Origin: Bradyrhizobium sp. AUGA SZCCT0158
GTDB lineage: Bacteria; Pseudomonadota; Alphaproteobacteria; Rhizobiales; Xanthobacteraceae
Reading direction: 5' to 3'
DNA: 64,000 nucleotides
Assembly (NCBI RefSeq): GCF_018130065.1
Contig: NZ_JAFCME010000001.1
Span: 248,001 to 312,000, forward strand
Part shown: positions 21,701-27,881 of the stretch, in pieces
Numbering within the stretch: position 1 is the first letter of the stretch
Layout: the number at the start of each line of letters is the position of its first letter
The notes under the pieces: generated by a model
Seen by the model: only the letters and a program-made list of their open reading frames with translations
The model's database searches: none
What the model was told of the DNA's origin: nothing
Program-made: the position numbers and the translations under genes

Positions 21701-24700
21701 ACCGGACGTGTAAATCACATACGCGGTCTGCGCCGGATGGATCGCACGATCCGGAAGCGCGCTCGGAAACTCTTCAGAGCTCGCCTCGGCGTCCGCCTCG
21801 AGCACGAGGCAATCGAGCGTAAGCGCCACGGCCCGCTTCTCACCAGCCGCCAACACGATCTCGATCCCGCCATCCGCCAGGATGCCTCGTACCCGTTCCA
21901 CCGGCCATTTCGGATCAAACGGCACATAGGCTCCGCCGGCCTTGAGCACGCCGAGCAGCGCCGCCACGAAGGCCGGCGAACGCTCGATCCAGAGCCCAAC
22001 AGGCGTTTCCCGTGTCACGCCCTCTGCAACGAGCATGCGCGCGATACCCTCCGACTTCCGCTCGAGGTCCGCGAAAGTCAATCTCTCGCTGCCGCATTGG
22101 ACGGCAACCGCGGTCTGCCGATCGGCTGTCGACGCGCGATAAAGACTGATCACATCGATGAACCGGAACGCAGCAATCTGGCTTGGCACCACCTGCCGGT
22201 TCGCATCGTCGATGACGAAGTCCGACACAAGGCGTTCTGCGTCTTCCGCGATCTGGCGGAGCAGCGAGCCGAACTGTGTCGCCAGCCGCGAGATCGTCGC
22301 AGCGTCGAAGAGATCGGTGGCGTAGTTGAAGGTCGCCTTCATGCCATTGGCACCATCGACGATATCAAGTGCGACATCGAAGTGCGAGCCCGCGAGGTCC
22401 AGGATGTCGATCTCGGCGACCAGCCCTTCGACGCCCTCAAATCCGCCGGGCGCCTTCATATAGTTGAACTTCGCCTGGAACAGCGGGTTGTGACCGCCGC
22501 TGCGTTCGGGCCGCAGGCCGTCGACCAGCATCTCGAACGGAAGATCCTGATGGGAGAGCGCGTCGATTACCGCTCCCTTGACCTGTTGGAGCATGTTCGG
22601 GAACGTCGCTCCATCGACGATCTCGGAACGCAGCACCAGCGTATTGACGAAGCAACCGATCAAACGTTCGAGTTGTGCGTGGCGGCGTCCCGCGACGGGC
22701 ACGCCGACGCGCAGATCGCTCTGGCCCGTATAACGGTACAGCAGCGCCTGATACGCCGCGAGCAGCAGCATGAAGACGCTCGCGCGATGTTTTCCCGCGA
22801 TCTCGCGGAGCCGGGAGGCCAGCGCGCCGTCGATCGCAAGGCCGATCGTATCTCCGCCATGGCTTTGCGCCGCCAGCCGCGGCCGGTCATGGGGCAGGCC
22901 GAGCACCGGGTGCGTGTCACCCAGCTTTGAGCGCCAATAAGCCAGCTGCCGGTCCGCCTCACCTCCCGCAAGCCAATCACGTTGCCAGCCTGCGAAATCC
23001 GCATACTGAATCATCGGCACTGGCGGTGGACCGACGTCCTTCTGGATGAAGCTGCGATAAAGTCCAGCCAACTCCTGGAGCATCACGTCGAGCGACCAGC
23101 CATCGACGACAATATGATGGGCAAGCAGCAACAACTCGTGCGCGTCGTCTGCGAGCTGCAACAGAGCCGCCCGCAACAGCGGTCCATTGACGAGATCGAA
23201 CGGTTTGGCGAGTTCGGATTGACCGATCCCCGCGGCATGTTCGGCGCGGTCGCCCGCGGGATATGAACGGAGATCCTCGTGCCGGATGCCAACACTCAGG
23301 GACTCGTGAACTACCTGTCTTGCGCGGCCTTCGTGCGCGACGAACGTGGTGCGCAAGACCTCATGGCGCTGAACGATTTCCGCAATCGCCCGCGACAAGG
23401 CGGCATGATCGAGCTTTCCTTTCAAACGGACCGTGCTGGCAACCGTGTAGGCCGTTCCGCCCGGGTCCATATTCCAGAGAAACCACAGCCGTTCCTGGGC
23501 ATGGGACAAGATCCTGCGGCTTGCCGGCGCCGCCCGCTGGATCGGAGGGAGAGCCCGCCCCGCGCCCTCACCCACCAGAGTATCGATCCGCTCTGCGAAG
23601 GCTGCGAGCGTCGGCGCGTCGAAGAAGCTGCGCAATTCCAGCTCTACGCCGAAACGTTCGCGGATCGCGGCGGCTGTCTGTCCGGCCGTGATCGAGTTTC
23701 CGCCCAATACGAAGAAATCGTCTTCCCGGTGGACCGCCTGCAGGCCGAGCGCGTCGCGCCAGATCGACGCCAGGGCATGCTCGGTATCGCCCGCCGGCGC
23801 CGTCAATATGGTGCCATCGCGACGACGCCCTCTTTCGAAGACCATGAAACTGTCGAGCGTGTTGTCGGCCCAACGCGCGCTGCAGGCCGAACGCTGCAGC
23901 TTCCCGCTGGTCGTCAGTGGCATCCCCTGCGGATTCAACAGGATGATGACAGCCGGATATTCCTGAGCCTGTCGAAGCACAGCCTCGCCGATGGCCTGAG
24001 CAAGAGCCTCGGGATCGCTGCGCTTGAGAACGACACGGCTGAACTCGGCCGCGACACCAATGCTTTCCCGTCCGTCGATCTGGACCGCAAAAGCAGCCAC
24101 CCGGCCGCTGCGAACCGACTCGACGTCGGCCTCCACCGCCTGCTCGACGTCCGTCGGATAGACGTTCTGACCGCGAACGATCAGGAGATCCTTGAGGCGG
24201 CCGGTGACGACCAGCGTGCCGTCTCGAATGAAGCCGAGATCTCCGGTGCGCAGCCAGCGCGTGCCATCCCGCTCGACGAATGCCTTGGACGTGGCTTCCG
24301 GATTATTCCAGTATCCGAGCGCTATGCTGGGGCCGGCGACCCAGATCTCGCCGACCTCGTCAGTCTCTGTGACCGCCGATCCATCCGTGCGCATGATGCA
24401 CGTGACGTGATCACCAACCGTTTGACCGCAGGCTACGAGATCGGTGCCTTCATCGGCGGTCGCAATGCGACCTGCCGCGAGTGCCTCGGTATCGAGCGTA
24501 TAGCTGACGGCTTTGGTCGCTCGGTTGCCTGCCGTCACCAGCAGCGTCGCCTCAGCCAGACCGTAGCAGGCGGTCAACGCGCGTCGATCGAAGCCGGCAC
24601 GCTCAAATCGTTCACCGAATCTCTGAAGCGTGGTCTTGCGGACAAACTCGGAGCCGGAGAACGCGAATCTCCAACGGCCCAGGTCGAGCCGTCCGATCGT

Positions 24701-25516
24701 TTCATCGGAAACGCGGTCGGCACACAACGCGTAGGCGAAATCGGGCCCACCGCTGATCGTTCCACCGTGACGATCGATAGCCTCAAGCCAGCGTCGCGGC
24801 CGCTCGAGAAAATTGCGCGGCGACATCAAGACAGCTGTAAAGCCGGTGAACAGTGGATTCAGCAATCCACCGATCAGCCCCATGTCGTGATAGAACGGCA
24901 GCCAGCTGACGAACACGTCGTCAAGCGTTCCTGCTACGACGGCCTGGATGGCCTTCTCGTTAGCCGTTAAATTGGCGTGCGAGACGCAAACCCCCTTCGG
25001 TTGCGACGTTGACCCCGACGTGTATTGCAGGAACGCGACAGCATCCGCTGCTGGACTTGTCTCTCGCCATTCCGCAGCGAGTTCAGACGAAATCGCATCA
25101 ACCTCGATAATCCAGACATTGGTCGGATCGGGGAGCGCCGCTTCCACGACATCACGCAGATTTGTTTCCGTCAGAATGAAGCGCGGCGTCGCGTCGCCCA
25201 GAATCCCGTTGAGGCGACCCGCATAACGATCGGCAGCACCCTCAGGCGGATACGCCGGAACCGCGATCGCACCCGCATACAGACAGGCATAGAATGCCAC
25301 GGCATAGTCGAGCCCGCTGGGCAGGAGGATGACTGCCCGCTCGCCCGCGCAGCCCAATTGTTGCAATCGGGACGCGACGGCGCGAATCCTTGTATCGAGG
25401 GCGGCGAAAGTCAATTCGCCGGCGACATCATCCCCTTCGAGAAAGCGCAACGCCACCCGATCCGGACGCAACGCCGCGTGGCCGCGTAGACGTTCGACGA
25501 GATTGTCTTGATACAT
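15746..25516 (-). CDS. Hybrid FAAL-NRPS loading subunit, FAAL-ACP-C-A(Asp)-T-E-C-A-T
   Basis: This 3,256-residue protein starts the lipopeptide. Residues 1 to about 570 are a fatty acyl-AMP ligase (FLQYTSGSTSQPKG near 170, then FVSWLPFYHDMGLIGG). A carrier domain follows (FFVLGGNSITAGQ near 605), then C (LSHAQERLWFLWNM near 675, HHIVVDGWS near 802), A (TSGSTGTPKG near 1273), carrier (FFELGGDSILSLQ near 1660), E (HHLAVDGVSW near 1852, NYLGRFD near 2072), C (LSPMQQGMLFHAL near 2195, HHHIFIDGWSS near 2330), A (TSGSTGTPKG near 2808) and carrier (FFELGGHSLLAVRLL near 3190). The first A pocket reads D-L-T-K-I-G-H-V-G, the known Asp code. The E domain would make it D-Asp, and the next C would then be a DCL type. 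The second A pocket reads D-I-E-F-I-G-A-I-A, with Glu239 in an FDIAHER context like the first A of the third subunit; substrate unassigned. The FAAL places an acyl chain on the N-terminus of the peptide. Confidence 0.96.
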   Translation of the reverse strand: MYQDNLVERLRGHAALRPDRVALRFLEGDDVAGELTFAALDTRIRAVASRLQQLGCAGERAVILLPSGLDYAVAFYACLYAGAIAVPAYPPEGAADRYAGRLNGILGDATPRFILTETNLRDVVEAALPDPTNVWIIEVDAISSELAAEWRETSPAADAVAFLQYTSGSTSQPKGVCVSHANLTANEKAIQAVVAGTLDDVFVSWLPFYHDMGLIGGLLNPLFTGFTAVLMSPRNFLERPRRWLEAIDRHGGTISGGPDFAYALCADRVSDETIGRLDLGRWRFAFSGSEFVRKTTLQRFGERFERAGFDRRALTACYGLAEATLLVTAGNRATKAVSYTLDTEALAAGRIATADEGTDLVACGQTVGDHVTCIMRTDGSAVTETDEVGEIWVAGPSIALGYWNNPEATSKAFVERDGTRWLRTGDLGFIRDGTLVVTGRLKDLLIVRGQNVYPTDVEQAVEADVESVRSGRVAAFAVQIDGRESIGVAAEFSRVVLKRSDPEALAQAIGEAVLRQAQEYPAVIILLNPQGMPLTTSGKLQRSACSARWADNTLDSFMVFERGRRRDGTILTAPAGDTEHALASIWRDALGLQAVHREDDFFVLGGNSITAGQTAAAIRERFGVELELRSFFDAPTLAAFAERIDTLVGEGAGRALPPIQRAAPASRRILSHAQERLWFLWNMDPGGTAYTVASTVRLKGKLDHAALSRAIAEIVQRHEVLRTTFVAHEGRARQVVHESLSVGIRHEDLRSYPAGDRAEHAAGIGQSELAKPFDLVNGPLLRAALLQLADDAHELLLLAHHIVVDGWSLDVMLQELAGLYRSFIQKDVGPPPVPMIQYADFAGWQRDWLAGGEADRQLAYWRSKLGDTHPVLGLPHDRPRLAAQSHGGDTIGLAIDGALASRLREIAGKHRASVFMLLLAAYQALLYRYTGQSDLRVGVPVAGRRHAQLERLIGCFVNTLVLRSEIVDGATFPNMLQQVKGAVIDALSHQDLPFEMLVDGLRPERSGGHNPLFQAKFNYMKAPGGFEGVEGLVAEIDILDLAGSHFDVALDIVDGANGMKATFNYATDLFDAATISRLATQFGSLLRQIAEDAERLVSDFVIDDANRQVVPSQIAAFRFIDVISLYRASTADRQTAVAVQCGSERLTFADLERKSEGIARMLVAEGVTRETPVGLWIERSPAFVAALLGVLKAGGAYVPFDPKWPVERVRGILADGGIEIVLAAGEKRAVALTLDCLVLEADAEASSEEFPSALPDRAIHPAQTAYVIYTSGSTGTPKGVAVSHGALANYVQALLQRVQPPPSASMAMVSTVAADLGHTVLFGALASGATLNLLAPEAILDADLFAKAMRDGNVGILKIVPSHLRGLLQASRSADLLPRDVLILGGEACDAALLSEIRQLRPQCRILNHYGPTETTVGAVTHECEPACETGPVPIGLPLANLRAHVLDDALNEVPIGATGELYLGGTGLARGYRGQPGLTAERFVPNPFGQAGELLYRTGDRVRCDQSGRLMFVGRGDDQIKLRGYRIELDEVARAVKVLHEIDDAVVIARAIGAGAERQELVAYCVPRSGTAPTAEAIKQQLAAVLPEYMVPSRVVLLERLPLTPNGKADRKALPEPDQDTDVANYAAPEGATEEAIAAVWREVLGREQIGRNDNFFELGGDSILSLQIIARLRKRGIRLTPKQVFGQQAIARLATVATITAVPVARSEKSKAEPSAGSDRVTGGHCLLPIQTRFFDEDAGNRNHWNQAVLLVPQSRLDWEVLRRALVAVVDHHDALRLRFEQVDRAWRAEYGAAPAPSDLLWVRTDVDAAAKVAAIASAAQASLSLSSGPLLRAAAMDLADGSQRLLIAIHHLAVDGVSWRVLLEDLAAAYGQLKHGAVTVSLPPKSESYASWGERLHAYAATPALAGEMPFWLTSGAGADLLCDHDHGGPDLVRDGEEVSLVLDVGLTSRLLQEAPSAYRTQVNDLLLASLARAVSRWGGLDELTVELEGHGREDIFPGTDVSRTVGWFTTAFPVRLHDGSRDDAALIKSVKEDLRAIPNRGIGYGVLRYLGSEEQRHALGRLAGPQIVFNYLGRFDGSMGASSLFDFAPESSGAARSDAARLRGWLNITAQVREGRLLLSFGYGRKRYRRETVERLAHMYETALRELVTHCCSGASALTPSDVALSGLNQVDLDRLGTTLDLRGIEDIYPLSPMQQGMLFHALRDGVDDVYVNQVGLELFGFDAGKLKAAWQAVSDRHAALRTGFVWEQLSGAAQQVVHRHVVVPFVEEDWRDRAVALERSGRLEIALADASRRERESGFDISRPPLQGVRLIRLDDARHWLIWTHHHIFIDGWSSARLVAEVLQHMSGGALPTVQGNYRDYISWLQGRDHAAAARFWRGALGKLDTPTLLANALPSNGMVPEAAGHASIALAVSAELTERLKSFAKRERVTLNTLLQGAWAQLLRRHSRQGAISFGVTVSGRPAELAGSEEMVGLFINTLPIVDAPSPEASVGDWLRQLQEQNLVLREHGWTPLYEIQRLAGHAGQTLFDSILVFENYPIDEALRKTGEDGPRLGRVEHVTPTNYALAVAVFAGADALNLELNYDRARFDGAGIQRLRDGLYGLLEQVVADAGRPVGDIGLPDNDEARRLLDWSGVANLAASRPSHIGVVAQIEARAAQAPSSVALAWGETSVSYGELNARANRLARRLRRWGIGPDRLVGLALARSPDMMVALLAVLKAGGAYLPLDPDYPDDRLAHMLRDSATKLVLTESAPLKRLAPVLRNTGVEALRLDEPQQWRAGDDVSNLDVEIHPDSLAYVIYTSGSTGTPKGVTVSHGPLAMHCEAIGRLYGMNSGDREFQSASINFDIAHERWLVPLMTGGSLVLPSRPGLLIDDLVGEIERHSVTVLFLPPAYVDQLSEALRHSGRRLSLRVCIVGGEAWSDTGIKAFRRAVNVGLLINAYGPTETVIAPTAWTVDEAALTPGQYAPIGRPVGLRSAYILDAELNMVPAGVTGELFIGGVGLARGYLKRGALTAERFIPDPFGGNGGRLYRTGDLARWRADGVIEYVGRADHQVKIRGFRIELGEIESRLLEQRGVSAAVVVTRETRAGRQLIAYASGERALDRQALRQALSAMLPDYMVPAVIVVLEQLPLTPNGKIDRRALPPPDEDAAARRYAAPEDEIEIALAKIWSELLGVERIGRNDHFFELGGHSLLAVRLLSRVSQDLGVSIQISDLFVHPELAQFARIVSIRLIEREFDAKELHDLIASGL

Positions 25517-25567
25517 TGTCTCGAAATCCAGTCCGGAAATCCTCGCCTCGTGGGCAGCAAGGGACGA

Positions 25568-26536
25568 TCAGCTCTGCCGATGCGCTTCGGCCATGGCGAC
25601 GATCACCTTGCGCGGCCCCTTGAACGGCGCGCGCGCATGGGCGGTGAGCATGTTGTCGAGCATGACGACATCGCCGGCCTGCCAGGGGAAGCTGATCTTG
25701 TGCGCCTCCAGCACGTTGCGCACGGTGGTCAGCGTCTCGTCGTCGATTGGCGTCCCGTCGCCGTAGAACACGTTGCGCGGCAGTTCGACCTCGTCGCCGA
25801 CGACGTCGAGCAAGCTCTCACGCACCTCCGGCTCGAGATTCGAGACGTGAAACAAATGCGCCTGATTGAACCAGACCCAGTCGCCCGTTACGGGGTGACG
25901 CGCCGTGCCCTGGCAGATCTGACGCGTCCGCAGCTCGCCGTCTTGCTTCCATTCACAGTCGATGTCATGGCGGGCGCAATAGGCCTCAACCTCCGACCTG
26001 GACTCGGTGCCGAACACCTGCTGCCAGTCGACATCGAGCCCGTTGCCGTAATTGCGGACATACATCACGCCCTTTTCGGCGAAACGCTCCCGAATGGCTG
26101 ACGGCATGGCGCGATGGATCGCGCGGCTGTCGGCGATCGGCGTCTCGCCGCCCTCTTGTGCCCGCTGCATGCAATAGAACCAGATCTTCATCGGCCAATC
26201 CCTTGTATAGGCCTGCTCGTTATGCAGCGGAATATGCTGGTGCGGCGGGTATTCGGTGGACGTGTAGACGCCGGAAGTGACCTGCGAGCGCGGCGTCGAT
26301 CCGAACTCGTAGCTGAGCAGCGGGTGGCCGAAATCGGCCGCGAAAGCCCGAAACGCGTCCGGGCCATCGAGGGAGAAGTCACGAAAGACGATGCCGCCGC
26401 AATCGGTCAAATGCCGGTCGACGGTATCGCGCAGCATCGGAAGCGCCGCGCCGAGCGGCTGCCCGGCCTTGTCGGCCTTCAGCAACAACGGAAGGCTCTT
26501 GCCCTCAACGAGTGGCAGGACGGAGAATGCGCTCAT
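25568..26536 (-). CDS. SyrP/TauD-like Fe(II)/2-oxoglutarate hydroxylase, probable aspartyl beta-hydroxylase
   Basis: A 322-residue protein of the TauD/clavaminate synthase-like superfamily. The metal site reads H105-N-E107 (HxE rather than HxD) with distal His300 (LTAHARAP) and a 2-oxoglutarate-binding Arg309 (GPRK). SyrP, which beta-hydroxylates carrier-bound Asp in syringomycin synthesis, is the family precedent from memory. An Asp-selective A domain in the very next gene supports the same role. The ATG at 26536 was chosen because GGAG lies 8 nt upstream; the frame stays open further up, but that part is the thioesterase read in another frame. The start overlaps the thioesterase 3' end by 32 bp, and the stop is 51 bp before the FAAL-NRPS. 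The enzyme is free-standing, and no extra interface domain is evident in the Asp module. Hydroxylation of another residue cannot be excluded. Confidence 0.87.
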   Translation of the reverse strand: MSAFSVLPLVEGKSLPLLLKADKAGQPLGAALPMLRDTVDRHLTDCGGIVFRDFSLDGPDAFRAFAADFGHPLLSYEFGSTPRSQVTSGVYTSTEYPPHQHIPLHNEQAYTRDWPMKIWFYCMQRAQEGGETPIADSRAIHRAMPSAIRERFAEKGVMYVRNYGNGLDVDWQQVFGTESRSEVEAYCARHDIDCEWKQDGELRTRQICQGTARHPVTGDWVWFNQAHLFHVSNLEPEVRESLLDVVGDEVELPRNVFYGDGTPIDDETLTTVRNVLEAHKISFPWQAGDVVMLDNMLTAHARAPFKGPRKVIVAMAEAHRQS

Positions 26537-27260
26537 GATCCTTGCTCCAATGCGAACCCATCGACCGTCCGGATTGCCGGGCCAGGGCCGATCCGACCAG
26601 GTCGAGCAGTTCGGCTTGCTGCGTGTGAATGAAGAAGTGATGCCCCGGCAGCATGTCGAGCGCGAATTCGCCTGAGGTCTCCTGCTGCCAGGCTTCCAGC
26701 GATGTGCGGCTGGTCTCGTCGTCGATGCCGCCGAAGATGTGGACGGGACACGGCAGCGGACGCCGTGACCGATAGGTGTAGGCGCCACACATCAGGAAAT
26801 CGGCGCGCAGCACCGGCAACGCCGACCGCATGAGTTCCGCATTCGCCAGCGCTTCGTCTGATGTCCCCTGAAGATTGCGCAGTTCGTTCAGCAGCGCTTC
26901 GTCGCTCAGCGGCAGGCGCCACTTGCTGCCGTCCCGAACGGCCGGCGCCTCCGTGCCCGATCCGAAGAAAATGGTCGGCGCCGGTGCGCCGCGATCGAGC
27001 AGACTGTGGGTGACCTCAAACCCAATCAACGCGCCGAGGCTGTGCCCGAACAACGCATAAGGACCATCAAGCCGGGCATGGATCTCCGCGGCCAGTTGCG
27101 AGGCGAGTGCGCGGGGATCCGTCGCCAATGGCTCGTCCATGCGCGCGCCGCGTCCGGGCCACTCGACCGGCCGGACGTCGATCCACGCCGGCAGCAGCGT
27201 GCGCCACCGTGCATAGAACATGGCGCTGCCGCCGGAGTAAGGCAGACAAAAAAGCCGCAT
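26505..27260 (-). CDS. Type II (editing) thioesterase of the NRPS operon
   Basis: A 251-residue alpha/beta hydrolase of the GrsT/RifR thioesterase II family. The N-terminus FCLPYSGGSAMFY is the family hallmark. The nucleophile is Ser74 in FGHSLG, with Asp180 (GGID) and His207 or His208 (PGHHFFIH) completing the likely triad. Family members remove wrong acyl groups from carrier domains, so this one probably repairs the lipopeptide line. It does not replace the release domain, which is not visible in the window. It begins 21 nt after mbtH and overlaps the hydroxylase start, so it belongs to the same transcript. ATG 27260 follows GGAG by about 11 nt. Confidence 0.93.
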   Translation of the reverse strand: MRLFCLPYSGGSAMFYARWRTLLPAWIDVRPVEWPGRGARMDEPLATDPRALASQLAAEIHARLDGPYALFGHSLGALIGFEVTHSLLDRGAPAPTIFFGSGTEAPAVRDGSKWRLPLSDEALLNELRNLQGTSDEALANAELMRSALPVLRADFLMCGAYTYRSRRPLPCPVHIFGGIDDETSRTSLEAWQQETSGEFALDMLPGHHFFIHTQQAELLDLVGSALARQSGRSMGSHWSKDHERILRPATR

Positions 27261-27281
27261 CGGAAGACGGGCTCCGTTTGC

Positions 27282-27512
27282 TCAAGCCGACTTCTGCGGA
27301 GGAGCCGTTTCATCCATGAACTTGCGCAGCGTCAGCGGACGCATGTCGGTCCACACCTGCTCGATGTGGTCGAGGCATTCCTTCTTGGTGCCGGTCTTGC
27401 CGACTACCGTCCAGCCGTTCGGAATGTCCTTGAACGTCGGCCAGATCGAATATTGCTCTTCGTGATTGATGACGACGGTCAAGGTGACGTCGTCTCTGTC
27501 AAAAACCATCAT
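27282..27512 (-). CDS. MbtH-like protein
   Basis: A 76-residue MbtH-family protein. The signature is complete: [10 protein letters not shown], then P-N-G-W, then C-L-x-x-I, and [11 protein letters not shown]. MbtH proteins bind NRPS adenylation domains and are often needed for their folding or activity, so this is the likely partner of the six A domains downstream. The start is the first of two adjacent ATGs (27512), because AAAGG lies 8 nt upstream. An in-frame GTG at 27521 would touch that Shine-Dalgarno and is unlikely. It is the first gene of the mbtH-thioesterase-hydroxylase-NRPS run. Confidence 0.97.
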   Translation of the reverse strand: MMVFDRDDVTLTVVINHEEQYSIWPTFKDIPNGWTVVGKTGTKKECLDHIEQVWTDMRPLTLRKFMDETAPPQKSA

Positions 27513-27605
27513 GGCCGGCACCTTTCAGAAAAACGAAGCAACGGCGTCTGACTAGGTCAGAAGCAAATGATGGTCAAAGCAATATCGGCGACGCAGTTTT
27601 TAATA

Positions 27606-27620
27606 GCTCCAAAGTGGAGC
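27606..27620. repeat. Inverted repeat upstream of mbtH
   Basis: GCTCCA-AAG-TGGAGC is a perfect 6-bp inverted repeat with a 3-bp centre, about 95 bp before the mbtH start. Neither strand has a T-run after it, so an operator or leader hairpin is more likely than a terminator. No regulator is recognised. Confidence 0.35.
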
Positions 27621-27821
27621 GTTAGCGAAAAATACAACCTCCGCGCCGAGGATGAGCGCGTTCAACAACCGACTGATTTGCAAGGCGATCCCTATTTTTT
27701 GAATTCTAATCTTCCAAGCTGGAACATATTTCGTTCTTAAACGCGCGCGAACTCTCGGTATTTTCATCACCTTGTCATCAACTCCGCTGAATGCGAATGG
27801 GCAACATCCGAACAGGAAAAT

Positions 27822-27848
27822 GCCGCCGCGGATGGGGTCCGCGACGGC
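27822..27848 (-). terminator. Rho-independent terminator after the TonB receptor gene
   Basis: The arms at 27822-27832 and 27838-27848 pair at 10 of 11 positions around a 5-nt loop. On the minus strand the stem is followed by A-TTTT-CC. It begins about 34 bp past the receptor stop, so it would end receptor transcription before mbtH. Confidence 0.75.
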
Positions 27849-27881
27849 ACTTGTTGTCGGCGATGAGGGGCGACGCAGCGC

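Larger units (their letters stand above)
27513..27881. promoter_or_regulatory. Leader and presumed promoter region of the mbtH-NRPS operon
   Basis: This 369-bp gap has no convincing gene. Its receptor-proximal end holds the receptor terminator (27822-27848), so the mbtH-NRPS genes probably have their own promoter here. It is more AT-rich than its surroundings (for example 27690-27745) and holds a short inverted repeat at 27606-27620. I could not place -35/-10 boxes with confidence and saw no full Irr box here. Confidence 0.5.

Noticed and set aside
27690..27745. Irr-box-like half sites (TTCTAAT, TTCTTAA) in the mbtH leader
   Set aside because: The opposite halves do not match at a 3-nt spacing, so no full box can be claimed.
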